This document shows, piece after piece, positions 52,253 to 59,465 of a stretch of DNA of 64,000 nt. Under the pieces are notes generated by a model that did not search any database, had not been told where the DNA came from, and saw only the letters and a list, made by a program, of their open reading frames with translations. Each line of letters opens with the position of its first letter. Within the stretch, counting starts at the first letter, position 1. The stretch is from Duganella callida. GTDB taxonomy: Bacteria > Pseudomonadota > Gammaproteobacteria > Burkholderiales > Burkholderiaceae_D. The stretch is taken from assembly GCF_004614165.1 (NCBI RefSeq), contig NZ_SPVG01000042.1, positions 17,508 through 81,507 on the forward strand, read 5' to 3'. The translations under genes were made by a program, and so were the position numbers.

Positions 52253-52654
52253 TTAGCGGTGATGCCCCCAACCGCCGCGTCCGCCACGGCCGCCCCAGCC
52301 GCCACGGCAGCACCAGTGGCCGAACGAGAAGTCCAGGCCGATCGACACCGGCGGATAGTAATACGCCGGCGCGGGCGCATAGTACACCGGCGCCGGGGCG
52401 TAATACGTCGGCTGGGTGACGTAGGTGGTGGTGTAGGTCGGCTGCGTGCTGTACGACGTCACCGTCGACGACTGCGCCGGCAGTTCTTCCGTCCAGGTGC
52501 CGGACTGCGCCGGGCTACCGGCCGGCATCACCGCCACGGTGTGCCACTGGTACGGGTCCTGCACGCGGGTGGTGGTCGCATAATAGCCCGGCTGCTGTAC
52601 TGCACAGCCCGTGAGAGCCGCCAGGGCGGCGACCGCAGCAATAATCATTTTCAT
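52253..52654 (-). CDS. putative lipoprotein, Tyr/Pro/Thr-rich
   Basis: 133 residues. The lipobox LTGC follows a short signal sequence (MKMIIAAVAALAALTGC). The mature part is low-complexity: repeated YYAPAP units and Thr/Tyr-rich stretches (QPTYTTTYVTQPTYY), then a Gly/Arg/Trp-rich basic tail (GGWGGRGGRGGWGHHR). It probably sits in the outer membrane or periplasm. No enzymatic domain is visible. Similar glycine-rich small lipoproteins are common in Burkholderiales, without known function. Confidence 0.7.
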   Translation of the reverse strand: MKMIIAAVAALAALTGCAVQQPGYYATTTRVQDPYQWHTVAVMPAGSPAQSGTWTEELPAQSSTVTSYSTQPTYTTTYVTQPTYYAPAPVYYAPAPAYYYPPVSIGLDFSFGHWCCRGGWGGRGGRGGWGHHR

Positions 52655-52744
52655 GGCGATTCTCCTTTTCCGAGTCTTACTATATAAGGATTTCAGCCGG
52701 CGTTCTCAAGCCATTACACCCTGTTACACTCAATAACGCAGGCG

Positions 52745-52774
52745 AAAAAAAAGGAACCGCGGGCGGTTCCTTTT
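52745..52774 (-). terminator. terminator downstream of the TonB-C gene pair
   Basis: A 12-bp stem (AAAAGGAACCGC / GCGGTTCCTTTT) with a 2-nt loop is followed on the minus strand by eight T. It lies 20 bp after the stop of the gene at 52794. Confidence 0.85.
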
Positions 52775-52793
52775 ACGCAACAGGCGGACCGGA

Positions 52794-53141
52794 TCAGTCC
52801 AGTTTCCAGGCGTAATCCACCTTGGTCCAGGTTTCGGCCGGGGCGCCATCTTTGGTGCCCGGCTTGAACTTGCAGGCGCTCAGCGCCTTGATGGCGGCCT
52901 TGTCCAGATTCTTGAAGCCGCTGCTTTTCTCCAGCTTGGAGTCCGCCACCGAGCCGTCCGATTTGACCAGGAAGGACATCGACACGGTACCCTGCTCTTC
53001 GTTCATCAGCGATGCTTTCGGGTATTCAGCCTTGCAGGTTTTGGCGTCGAAACTGGCTGCTACTTCGGCGGCAAAAGCGGCTGGAGCACCAGCCACGAAC
53101 ACTGCTGCGATCACACTCAACACACGTTTGTTAGTAGACAT
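52794..53141 (-). CDS. secreted TonB C-terminal-like domain protein, copy A
   Basis: 115 residues with a signal peptide (VLSVIAAVFVAGAPAAFA) and then only a TonB C-terminal-type domain. Its markers are KAEYPKASLMNEEQGTVSMS, FLVKSDGSVADSKLEKSSGF, LDKAAIKALSACKFKPGTKD and WTKVDYAWKLD. The proline-rich spacer and membrane anchor of real TonB are missing, so it cannot energise transport alone. Two cysteines (KTCKAEY and SACKF) could form a disulfide. It lies 72 bp downstream of a close paralogue. Confidence 0.8.
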   Translation of the reverse strand: MSTNKRVLSVIAAVFVAGAPAAFAAEVAASFDAKTCKAEYPKASLMNEEQGTVSMSFLVKSDGSVADSKLEKSSGFKNLDKAAIKALSACKFKPGTKDGAPAETWTKVDYAWKLD

Positions 53142-53213
53142 CTGAACCCCCAAATATTTTTAAGAATCTGACACTCAGACCGCGCCAGCGCGCGGCCGCC
53201 TGTTACGTCCTGA

Positions 53214-53543
53214 TTACAGCTTCCAGCTATAGTCGACTTTGGTCCAGGTCTGGGCCACGGCGCCATCCTTGGTGCCTGGCTTGAATTTGCAGGCGCTCAG
53301 CGCTTTCAGGGCGGCCTTGTCCAGATTCTTGTAGCCGCTCGACTTTTCCACTTTCGACTCGACCACGTTGCCGTCGGAGCCGACCAGGAAGGCCATGGTG
53401 ACGTCGCCCTGCTCTTCGTTCATCAGCGAGGCTTTCGGGTATTCAGCTTTGCAGTTCTTGTCGGCCAGCGAGGCTGGCACTTCCGCAGCGAAAGCCGAGG
53501 TGGCGGCGGACAGGATGAAGGCGGCGATTACAGATTTGTTCAT
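53214..53543 (-). CDS. secreted TonB C-terminal-like domain protein, copy B
   Basis: 109 residues. A signal peptide (SVIAAFILSAATSAFA) is followed by the same stand-alone TonB-C-type domain as copy A (KAEYPKASLMNEEQGDVTMA, SSGYKNLDKAALKALSACKF). The two copies are clearly related by tandem duplication and share both cysteines. The ATG at 53543 begins the signal peptide; the longer upstream frame is non-coding. The role may be periplasmic binding to TonB-box or BamA-like partners, but that is a guess. Confidence 0.8.
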   Translation of the reverse strand: MNKSVIAAFILSAATSAFAAEVPASLADKNCKAEYPKASLMNEEQGDVTMAFLVGSDGNVVESKVEKSSGYKNLDKAALKALSACKFKPGTKDGAVAQTWTKVDYSWKL

Positions 53544-53656
53544 GATGTGATTTCCCAACGAATTTATTATTAACAACGGATTAACTGCGAACTCCACAGC
53601 GGACCATTCGTCCACAACAGCGGACGGCAGACTGCGGCAAATTAAGTTAGTACGGC

Positions 53657-55405
53657 TTAGAACTCTTCCCACTCGTCGCTGCCGGCGGTGCTGGCTGCCG
53701 CGGCGACTTTTTTCGGTTTGGCTGCTGCAGGCGCTGGCGCGGTGGCCAGTTTCTTCACAGGAGCACGTGGCGTGGTGATCGGTTTGACCACGGCCTTGGC
53801 GGCAACCGGCGCCGGCGCAACAACCGCTTTGCGCTCTTCGCCTTCCACCAGCTTGAAGATGCTGACCACACGGCCCAACTCGGCGGCCTGATCCTGCAAG
53901 CTTTGTGCTGCGGCGGCGGCTTCTTCCACCAGCGCGGCATTCTGTTGGGTCATGCTGTCCATCTCGATGATGGACTGGTTGACCTGGGCAATCCCAGCGC
54001 TCTGTTCCTGGCTGGCATTGGCGATTTCGCTCATGATGTCGGTCACGCGGCGGACCGAGGACACCACCTCGTCCATGGTGACGCCGGCCTGGCCGACCAG
54101 CTTGGTGCCGGCGCCGACCTTCTCGACCGAGTCGTCGATCAGCATCTTGATTTCCTTGGCGGCGCCAGCCGAACGCTGGGCCAGGTTACGCACTTCCGAA
54201 GCCACCACCGCGAAGCCGCGGCCTTGTTCGCCGGCACGGGCCGCTTCCACCGCAGCGTTCAGCGCCAGGATGTTGGTCTGGAAGGCGATGCCATCGATCA
54301 CGCCGATGATGTCCACAATCTTCTTGGCCGAGGCGTCGATCGAGCTCATGGTGTCAACCACTTGCGACACCACCTGGCCGCCGCGGATCGCCACGTCGGA
54401 CGCGGCCGAGGCCAGCTGGTTGGCTTCACGGGCGTTGTCGGCGTTCTGTTTCACGGTCGAGGTCAGCTCGTCCATGGCCGACGCGGTTTTCTCCAGCGAG
54501 CTGGCCTGCATTTCGGTACGCGACGACAGGTCGACGTTGCCGGCGGCGATTTCCCGCGAGGCGGTGCCGATGGTTTCGGTGCCCGAACGTACCTGGCCGA
54601 CGATGTCCACCAGGCTGTTGCGCATTTCCGCCATCTCGGCCAGCAGGCTGTCCTTGGCCACGCCGCTGGTGTTGATCTCGACCGACAGGTCGCCGTTGGC
54701 AATGCTGCCGGCGATCGCCGCGGTGTAATCCGGTTCGCCGCCCAGCTGCTTCAGCAGGCCGCGGGTGATGATGTAAGCGGCAGCCACCGAGATCGCCACG
54801 GCCAGCAGGCCCATGATGATCATGAAGGTGCGCGCGCTGGAGAAGCCTTTGGCGGCGTCAGCCTGCACATCGGCGTTCAGCTTGTCTTCGAGGGCGCCCA
54901 GCTGTTCCAGCGAGGTCATCCATTTTTTCTGGGCCGGGCGGATCTCCTTGATCAGCACGCGGGTGGCGTCTTCCGCCTTGTTGGCCAGCCACAGGTCCGA
55001 GGCCTTGGCGATGGCCGGCATGGCCACGCCTTCGGCTTCCTTGACGGCGGCCAGCAGCGATTTTTCTTCCGGCAGCGCTTCCTTGGCGAACTGGGCGCTC
55101 AGCTTGTTCTGGGCGTCGGCGTACTTGCCGGCCAGTTCCTTGATGCGGTTCATTTCCGGTTCCATGTCGGCCGGATCGGTCATCAGGGTCAGCACGCGCA
55201 GCGAGTTGATGCGGTCGCCGACGTTGTTGCGCATATCCACCACCAGGCGCGACACGACGTTGTTTACGCTGATCACGTGGTCCAGACGGTCCTGGATCTG
55301 TGCCATGCGAAGAATCCCCATGGCGGTCACGGCCACCAGGAACAACAGCACCAGGGCGAATCCCAAGCCCAGACGCATACCAACTTTCATTTTTGCTAAA
55401 TTCAT
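53657..55405 (-). CDS. methyl-accepting chemotaxis protein
   Basis: 582 residues. The first membrane helix ([20 protein letters not shown]) is followed by a four-helix-bundle ligand domain (about residues 35-190), a second helix ([20 protein letters not shown]), a HAMP-like segment, and the signalling hairpin with the tip [20 protein letters not shown]. The C-terminus ends after an Ala/Pro/Lys-rich linker in DEWEEF, a CheR-binding pentapeptide type. It senses a periplasmic ligand and controls CheA; the ligand is unknown. The ATG at 55405 follows AAGAAGA. Two identical-type palindromes lie upstream. Confidence 0.93.
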   Translation of the reverse strand: MNLAKMKVGMRLGLGFALVLLFLVAVTAMGILRMAQIQDRLDHVISVNNVVSRLVVDMRNNVGDRINSLRVLTLMTDPADMEPEMNRIKELAGKYADAQNKLSAQFAKEALPEEKSLLAAVKEAEGVAMPAIAKASDLWLANKAEDATRVLIKEIRPAQKKWMTSLEQLGALEDKLNADVQADAAKGFSSARTFMIIMGLLAVAISVAAAYIITRGLLKQLGGEPDYTAAIAGSIANGDLSVEINTSGVAKDSLLAEMAEMRNSLVDIVGQVRSGTETIGTASREIAAGNVDLSSRTEMQASSLEKTASAMDELTSTVKQNADNAREANQLASAASDVAIRGGQVVSQVVDTMSSIDASAKKIVDIIGVIDGIAFQTNILALNAAVEAARAGEQGRGFAVVASEVRNLAQRSAGAAKEIKMLIDDSVEKVGAGTKLVGQAGVTMDEVVSSVRRVTDIMSEIANASQEQSAGIAQVNQSIIEMDSMTQQNAALVEEAAAAAQSLQDQAAELGRVVSIFKLVEGEERKAVVAPAPVAAKAVVKPITTPRAPVKKLATAPAPAAAKPKKVAAAASTAGSDEWEEF

Positions 55406-55742
55406 TTCGTCTTCTTCTTTATGACACAGTTGATCGAAGGTTTGCCTTGGAGGAAGCGCCTTGTGGACGTTTCCATCCGCCAATAATTTTGCCGCTGAGT
55501 AATAAGACGTGACAGTAGCAAACTATGACTGCGAATGCAAAATTTGCGGCTCCACCGGCGCCTTGCATGTAGTTTTTTGGAACAGCAACACACAACGAAG
55601 AAGGTGGATATGTGTGTATATTCAGGAATTATAGATGCAAATTTTGCCTCACAGCAAGCAATTACTGCTCGGAAAATACGCAAAACAACTTTCTGCGTGG
55701 AAATTTAACCACACCCGCAGAAAGTTCTTTGAAAAGGCTGAA
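55406..55742. promoter_or_regulatory. intergenic region upstream of the chemotaxis gene
   Basis: A 337-bp gene-free stretch, AT-rich compared with its neighbours, between the MCP start and the dusA stop. It contains the near-palindromes GCAAAATTTGC at 55537-55547 and GCAAATTTTGC at 55637-55647, exactly 100 bp apart and both preceded by AT. These may be operators of the MCP promoter. No gene is seen. Confidence 0.5.
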
Positions 55743-56768
55743 TCAGGCAGCGAAACGCAGGCGGGCTGCGGCTTCGAGGATGAGATGGGCGTCGCCGGCG
55801 GCGAGCTTTTTGGAGTCGGACAAAGTCTGACGGAACGCACGGGCGCCCGGCAGGCCGGTCATGATGCCCAGCATGTGGCGGGTGATGGTGTTGAGCTTCA
55901 GTCCTTCGGGACCGTACTTCGCCAGTTGGGTCTGGATGTACGGAATCATGGCTTGCAATACCTCTTCGCGGGTCTTGGCCGCGCTGGTGTCGCCGTAGTA
56001 GCGCTGGTCGAAGTTGGCCATGACGAAGGGATTATGGTAGGCCTCGCGCCCCAGCATTACGCCATCGACGTGCTGCAAATGGACATCGATCTCGGCCTCG
56101 GTCTTGATGCCGCCGTTGATGATGATTTCGAAGTCAGGGAAATCGCGCTTGAGCTGATAGGCATAGTCGTACTTCAGCGGCGGGATTTCGCGGTTTTCTT
56201 TCGGCGACAGACCTTTGAGGATGGCGTTACGGGCATGCACGATGAACGTCGTGCAGCCAGCTTCCGCCACTTTACCGACGAAATCGCGCACGAAGTCGTA
56301 GCTTTCCACGTCATTGATGCCGATACGGTGCTTGACCGTGACATCGATCGTCACCGCGTCGCGCATCGCCTTGACGCAATCGGCCACCAGTTCCGGCTCG
56401 GCCATCAGGCAGGCGCCAAATGCGCCTTTCTGCACCCGCTCCGACGGGCAGCCGCAGTTGAGGTTGATCTCGTCGTAGCCCCACTTCTGGCCCAGTTTGG
56501 CGCTGGTGGCCAGGTCGGCGGGATCGCTGCCGCCCAGTTGCAGCGCCACTGGATGCTCTTCCTCGTTGAAACGCAGATGGCGTTCGACGTCGCCATATAC
56601 CAGTGCGCCGGTGGTCACCATCTCGGTGTACAGCCAGGTGTGCTTGCTGATGTGGCGGTGGAACACGCGGCAGTGGCGGTCGGTCCAGTCCATCATGGGC
56701 GCCACGGACAGGCGGCGGCTAGGCACCACGGGTGCTTGGTCGGCGGTCGGCAGGGTGATGATGGTCAT
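55743..56768 (-). CDS. dusA: tRNA-dihydrouridine(20/20a) synthase DusA
   Basis: 341 residues. The FMN-dependent barrel begins with RRLSVAPMMDWTDRHCR. It has the catalytic Cys in NLNCGCPSERVQKGAFGACL, the VKHRIGI motif, FIVHARNAILKGLSPKENR (DusA-specific) and INGGIKTEAEI. It reduces uridine 20 and 20a in the D-loop of tRNAs in the cytoplasm. The ATG at 56768 is chosen because the upstream frame lies in intergenic DNA. It is divergent from the XRE regulator at 56948. Confidence 0.95.
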   Translation of the reverse strand: MTIITLPTADQAPVVPSRRLSVAPMMDWTDRHCRVFHRHISKHTWLYTEMVTTGALVYGDVERHLRFNEEEHPVALQLGGSDPADLATSAKLGQKWGYDEINLNCGCPSERVQKGAFGACLMAEPELVADCVKAMRDAVTIDVTVKHRIGINDVESYDFVRDFVGKVAEAGCTTFIVHARNAILKGLSPKENREIPPLKYDYAYQLKRDFPDFEIIINGGIKTEAEIDVHLQHVDGVMLGREAYHNPFVMANFDQRYYGDTSAAKTREEVLQAMIPYIQTQLAKYGPEGLKLNTITRHMLGIMTGLPGARAFRQTLSDSKKLAAGDAHLILEAAARLRFAA

Positions 56769-56947
56769 GGTGACAAGGTCGCGAATCGGTGAGGGGTCGT
56801 CATTATACAGCGAAAAAGCGGCCTCCCGCCGGCCGCGCCCGCTCGCGGAGATGCGATATTCATGCATATTCCACAATATTCTGCTTCTCATTCCCGCATG
56901 AATCCCGAAGAATACGCTGCAAGCCCACCACAGAAAGGTCGACCGGA

Positions 56948-57703
56948 ATGAATTTTGGAGAAAAGCTCAAACGGATCAGAACCGAGAAAAATCTGACGCA
57001 ACCGCAGTTCGCGGAAGCCATCGGCATCGAACAGTCCTACCTGTCCAAGCTGGAGAACGACAAGTCGACGCCTTCGGCCGAAATGTTCAGCAGCATCATC
57101 AAATCGCTCCAGCTGGAGGCCAAGGACTTCCTGGCCGACATCGACCGCCAACTGTTGCAGGGCCCGTTGCGGCATATCCCGGAAGTCAGCCAGTTCCTGT
57201 CCGGCGTGCAGACCCAGCGCGTGCACGACGCCCGCAAGTACCTGTACGGCGCCGCCGCCGCGCTGATCGCCGGCTTTGCCCTGATGCTGGCCGCCAATGA
57301 CGGCATCGTCTTTCCCAACAAGGAATACAAGTACGTGTCGCAAGGCGTGATCCTGCCGGGCGAGTCGGACGATGCGTTTGAGAAGTTCGACAAGATCACC
57401 CTGCTGAAAATGCAAGCCGGCATTATCACCTTTGCGGAACGGGCCAGATTACTGGCGGACTTTGAAACCGGCCGCGCGAAGGTGCAGACGGTTCAGTCAT
57501 GGGAAGACCGCGGGGTTATTTACTTCGAAACGGTGCCCGGAGGACGCCGCAAGTTCGAGGCCACCAGCGTCCAGCACGTGCAACGCACCGGCAACAAGAT
57601 GCTGCAATACCTGGGCGCCCTGCTGACCTTCAGCGGCCTGCTGCTGCCGCTGGTGGAATGGCGCGTGCGCAAGGTGAAGGGAGGCCAACATGGCGCAGCT
57701 TAA
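56948..57703 (+). CDS. membrane-anchored XRE-family regulator
   Basis: 251 residues. The N-terminal XRE helix-turn-helix spans about residues 1-65 (MNFGEKLKRIRTEKNLTQ, EAIGIEQSYLSKLENDKS). Two membrane segments follow: YLYGAAAALIAGFALMLAA near residue 100 and LGALLTFSGLLLPLVEW near residue 225. Between them lies an extracytoplasmic domain (about residues 115-215). This layout suggests a one-component transmembrane regulator. It overlaps the next gene by 14 bp, whose exported product could be its sensor partner. Family beyond XRE not recognised. Confidence 0.82.
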   Translation: MNFGEKLKRIRTEKNLTQPQFAEAIGIEQSYLSKLENDKSTPSAEMFSSIIKSLQLEAKDFLADIDRQLLQGPLRHIPEVSQFLSGVQTQRVHDARKYLYGAAAALIAGFALMLAANDGIVFPNKEYKYVSQGVILPGESDDAFEKFDKITLLKMQAGIITFAERARLLADFETGRAKVQTVQSWEDRGVIYFETVPGGRRKFEATSVQHVQRTGNKMLQYLGALLTFSGLLLPLVEWRVRKVKGGQHGAA

Positions 57704-58433
57704 GACCTTCCTGGCTGGCGCCGGCGCCATGGCGGCGGTGCTGCTGCTCACCGGCGCGCGCGAACATCGCCACGCCGAGTTCGACGAAATCACCGCCGGC
57801 CGCATCAACATCGTCGAGCCGGACGGCACCAAACGCATGGTGATTTCCAACCGCGCGCAATTCCCCGGCGGCTTCATGGAAGGCAAGGAAAGCGCGCGCC
57901 CGGACCGGCGCACCTTTGCCGGCATGCTCTTCATGAACGAGGAAGGCACCGAGAACGGTGGCCTGATCCAGAAAGGCAGCCTGGCCGCGGACGGCAAAAT
58001 CGATTCCGGCCTGTCGCTGACCTTCGACCGCTTCCGCCAGGACCAGGCATTGCAACTGCTGAATACCGACAGCGCGCAGCATCAGCAGACCGGCATCAGC
58101 ATCAACGATGTGCCCTATTTCCGGCGCACCGCGATGACGGATTACCCGGGCTTCCGAGAGGATGCCACAAAGCTGGCGCCGACCGAGCGCCGCGCCTACT
58201 GGCAGAAACTGAACGAGGATGGTCGCCTGCCCAACAACCGCATCTGGCTGGGCAACACGCGCGACAAGGGCGCGTCGTTGCAGTTGAAGGATGGCCAGGG
58301 CCGCGTACGCCTGATGCTGCTGGTCGGCGCCGACGGCAAGGCCGAGATCCAGATGCTCGACGAAAACGGCAAGGTCACCAAGACCATCGCCGCCGACGCT
58401 ACGCCGGCGCAAACGGCAGCGTCACCAGGCTGA
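57690..58433 (+). CDS. hypothetical exported or membrane-anchored protein
   Basis: 247 residues with an N-terminal hydrophobic segment (FLAGAGAMAAVLLLTGARE) and a hydrophilic rest. The body repeats a short beta-motif of the form ...NIVEPDGTKRMVISNR and LKDGQGRVRLMLLVGADGKAEIQMLDENG, reminiscent of proteins whose strands end in GxAxI. There are no catalytic motifs I recognise. It overlaps the upstream membrane XRE regulator by 14 bp, implying joint function. Its 3' end overlaps the convergent XRE-cupin gene by 35 bp. Confidence 0.72.
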   Translation: MAQLKTFLAGAGAMAAVLLLTGAREHRHAEFDEITAGRINIVEPDGTKRMVISNRAQFPGGFMEGKESARPDRRTFAGMLFMNEEGTENGGLIQKGSLAADGKIDSGLSLTFDRFRQDQALQLLNTDSAQHQQTGISINDVPYFRRTAMTDYPGFREDATKLAPTERRAYWQKLNEDGRLPNNRIWLGNTRDKGASLQLKDGQGRVRLMLLVGADGKAEIQMLDENGKVTKTIAADATPAQTAASPG

Positions 58434-58977
58434 TCAGGTAGCGCGCCGGCGTGGCGCCCGGGTTTTCGTAGCTGATGTCCGGGCCTTCGCGCAACGCCAG
58501 ACAGTCGCCCGGCTGCAAACGCCACTGCTGCGTGCCGGCCGTCACCACGATGGCCCCTTCGAGCAGCCACAGCTGCTGGTAAATGTCCGACTCGTTGCGC
58601 GCCTGCTCGTAGGCGACGCGGCGGCCGGGCGGAAATTCCACCTCCACCAGCTGCATCGGCGAACGCACGGCCGGCGACAACTGGCGCCGCGTGTAGCCCG
58701 AGGCCGGATCGGTCCACACCGGCTGCCGCTCGCGCGTGCTGAGCGGCGACGGCGCGCCGCTGTCGGCTTCGAACAGCGAGGCCAGCGTGACGCCCAGCGC
58801 GCCGGCCAGCTTGTCCAGCACGGTCGCGGTGGCGCTGCTTTCGCCGCGCTCGATCAGGGAAATGTTGGAACGGCTGACGCCGCTGCGTTCGGCCAGCGCC
58901 GCCAGTGACAGTCCGCGTGTGTTGCGCAGGCTCAGTACGCGGCGCGCGATGAGTTGATTGATATCCATGACATCCAT
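58399..58977 (-). CDS. XRE family regulator with cupin domain
   Basis: 192 residues. The helix-turn-helix (LSLRNTRGLSLAALAERSGVSRSNIS, LIERGESSATATVLDKLAGAL) occupies the first 70. The second half is a cupin (EVEFPPGRRVAYEQARN, QLWLLEGAIVVTAGTQQWRL, GDCLALREGPDISYENPG). Such proteins are small-molecule-responsive repressors of neighbouring genes. It is divergent from the GNAT gene with only 35 bp between start codons, and an inverted repeat in that gap is the probable operator. A start at 58968 is an alternative. Confidence 0.88.
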   Translation of the reverse strand: MDVMDINQLIARRVLSLRNTRGLSLAALAERSGVSRSNISLIERGESSATATVLDKLAGALGVTLASLFEADSGAPSPLSTRERQPVWTDPASGYTRRQLSPAVRSPMQLVEVEFPPGRRVAYEQARNESDIYQQLWLLEGAIVVTAGTQQWRLQPGDCLALREGPDISYENPGATPARYLISLVTLPFAPA

Positions 58978-58982
58978 TATAC

Positions 58983-58996
58983 TGGATTACCATCCA
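58983..58996. promoter_or_regulatory. inverted repeat in the XRE-cupin/GNAT divergent promoter
   Basis: TGGAT-TACC-ATCCA forms a 5-4-5 inverted repeat directly behind a TATACT -10-like box (58978-58983). It lies in the 35-bp gap between the divergent start codons, so a bound repressor would block both promoters. Confidence 0.5.
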
Positions 58997-59012
58997 ATAA
59001 AATGACAACTCC

Positions 59013-59465
59013 ATGACCATCGCCTTTGAAACGCCGGATCAGCCCGAAGTCCACGCGCTGATCGCCGAGCTCGACACATATCTGCTGGACTTGTATCCGC
59101 CGGAAGCGGTGTATGCGCTGGATGTCCGCACGCTGCTGCAGCCGCACATCCGCTTCGCCGTCGCGCGCGATGCCGCCGGCGCGGCGGTCGGTTGCGGCGC
59201 CGTGGTGCTGACGCCGGAATATGGCGAAATCAAGCGCATGTACGTGCGGCCGGCCGCGCGCGGCGCCGGTATGGCGCGCAAGCTGATGGGCGCACTGGAA
59301 GACACCGCGCGCCAGGCCGGCTGTGCGCATCTGGTGCTGGAAACCGGGCCGGACCAGCCGGAAGCGCTGGCCCTGTACGAACGCAACGGATTCGAACGCT
59401 GCGGACCGTACGGCGATTATCCGGACGATCCGCTCAGCGTGTTCATGCGCAAGCCCCTGAACTAA
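59013..59465 (+). CDS. GNAT family N-acetyltransferase
   Basis: 150 residues. The acetyl-CoA motif reads IKRMYVRPAARGAGMARKLM with ETGPDQPEALALYERNGFERC as motif B. This is the common single-domain GNAT of the PA4866/YjgM-like type, acetylating a small amine or a protein N-terminus; the substrate is unknown. The gene overlaps the convergent DUF3141 gene by 4 bp and is paired divergently with an XRE-cupin regulator that probably controls it. Confidence 0.9.
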   Translation: MTIAFETPDQPEVHALIAELDTYLLDLYPPEAVYALDVRTLLQPHIRFAVARDAAGAAVGCGAVVLTPEYGEIKRMYVRPAARGAGMARKLMGALEDTARQAGCAHLVLETGPDQPEALALYERNGFERCGPYGDYPDDPLSVFMRKPLN

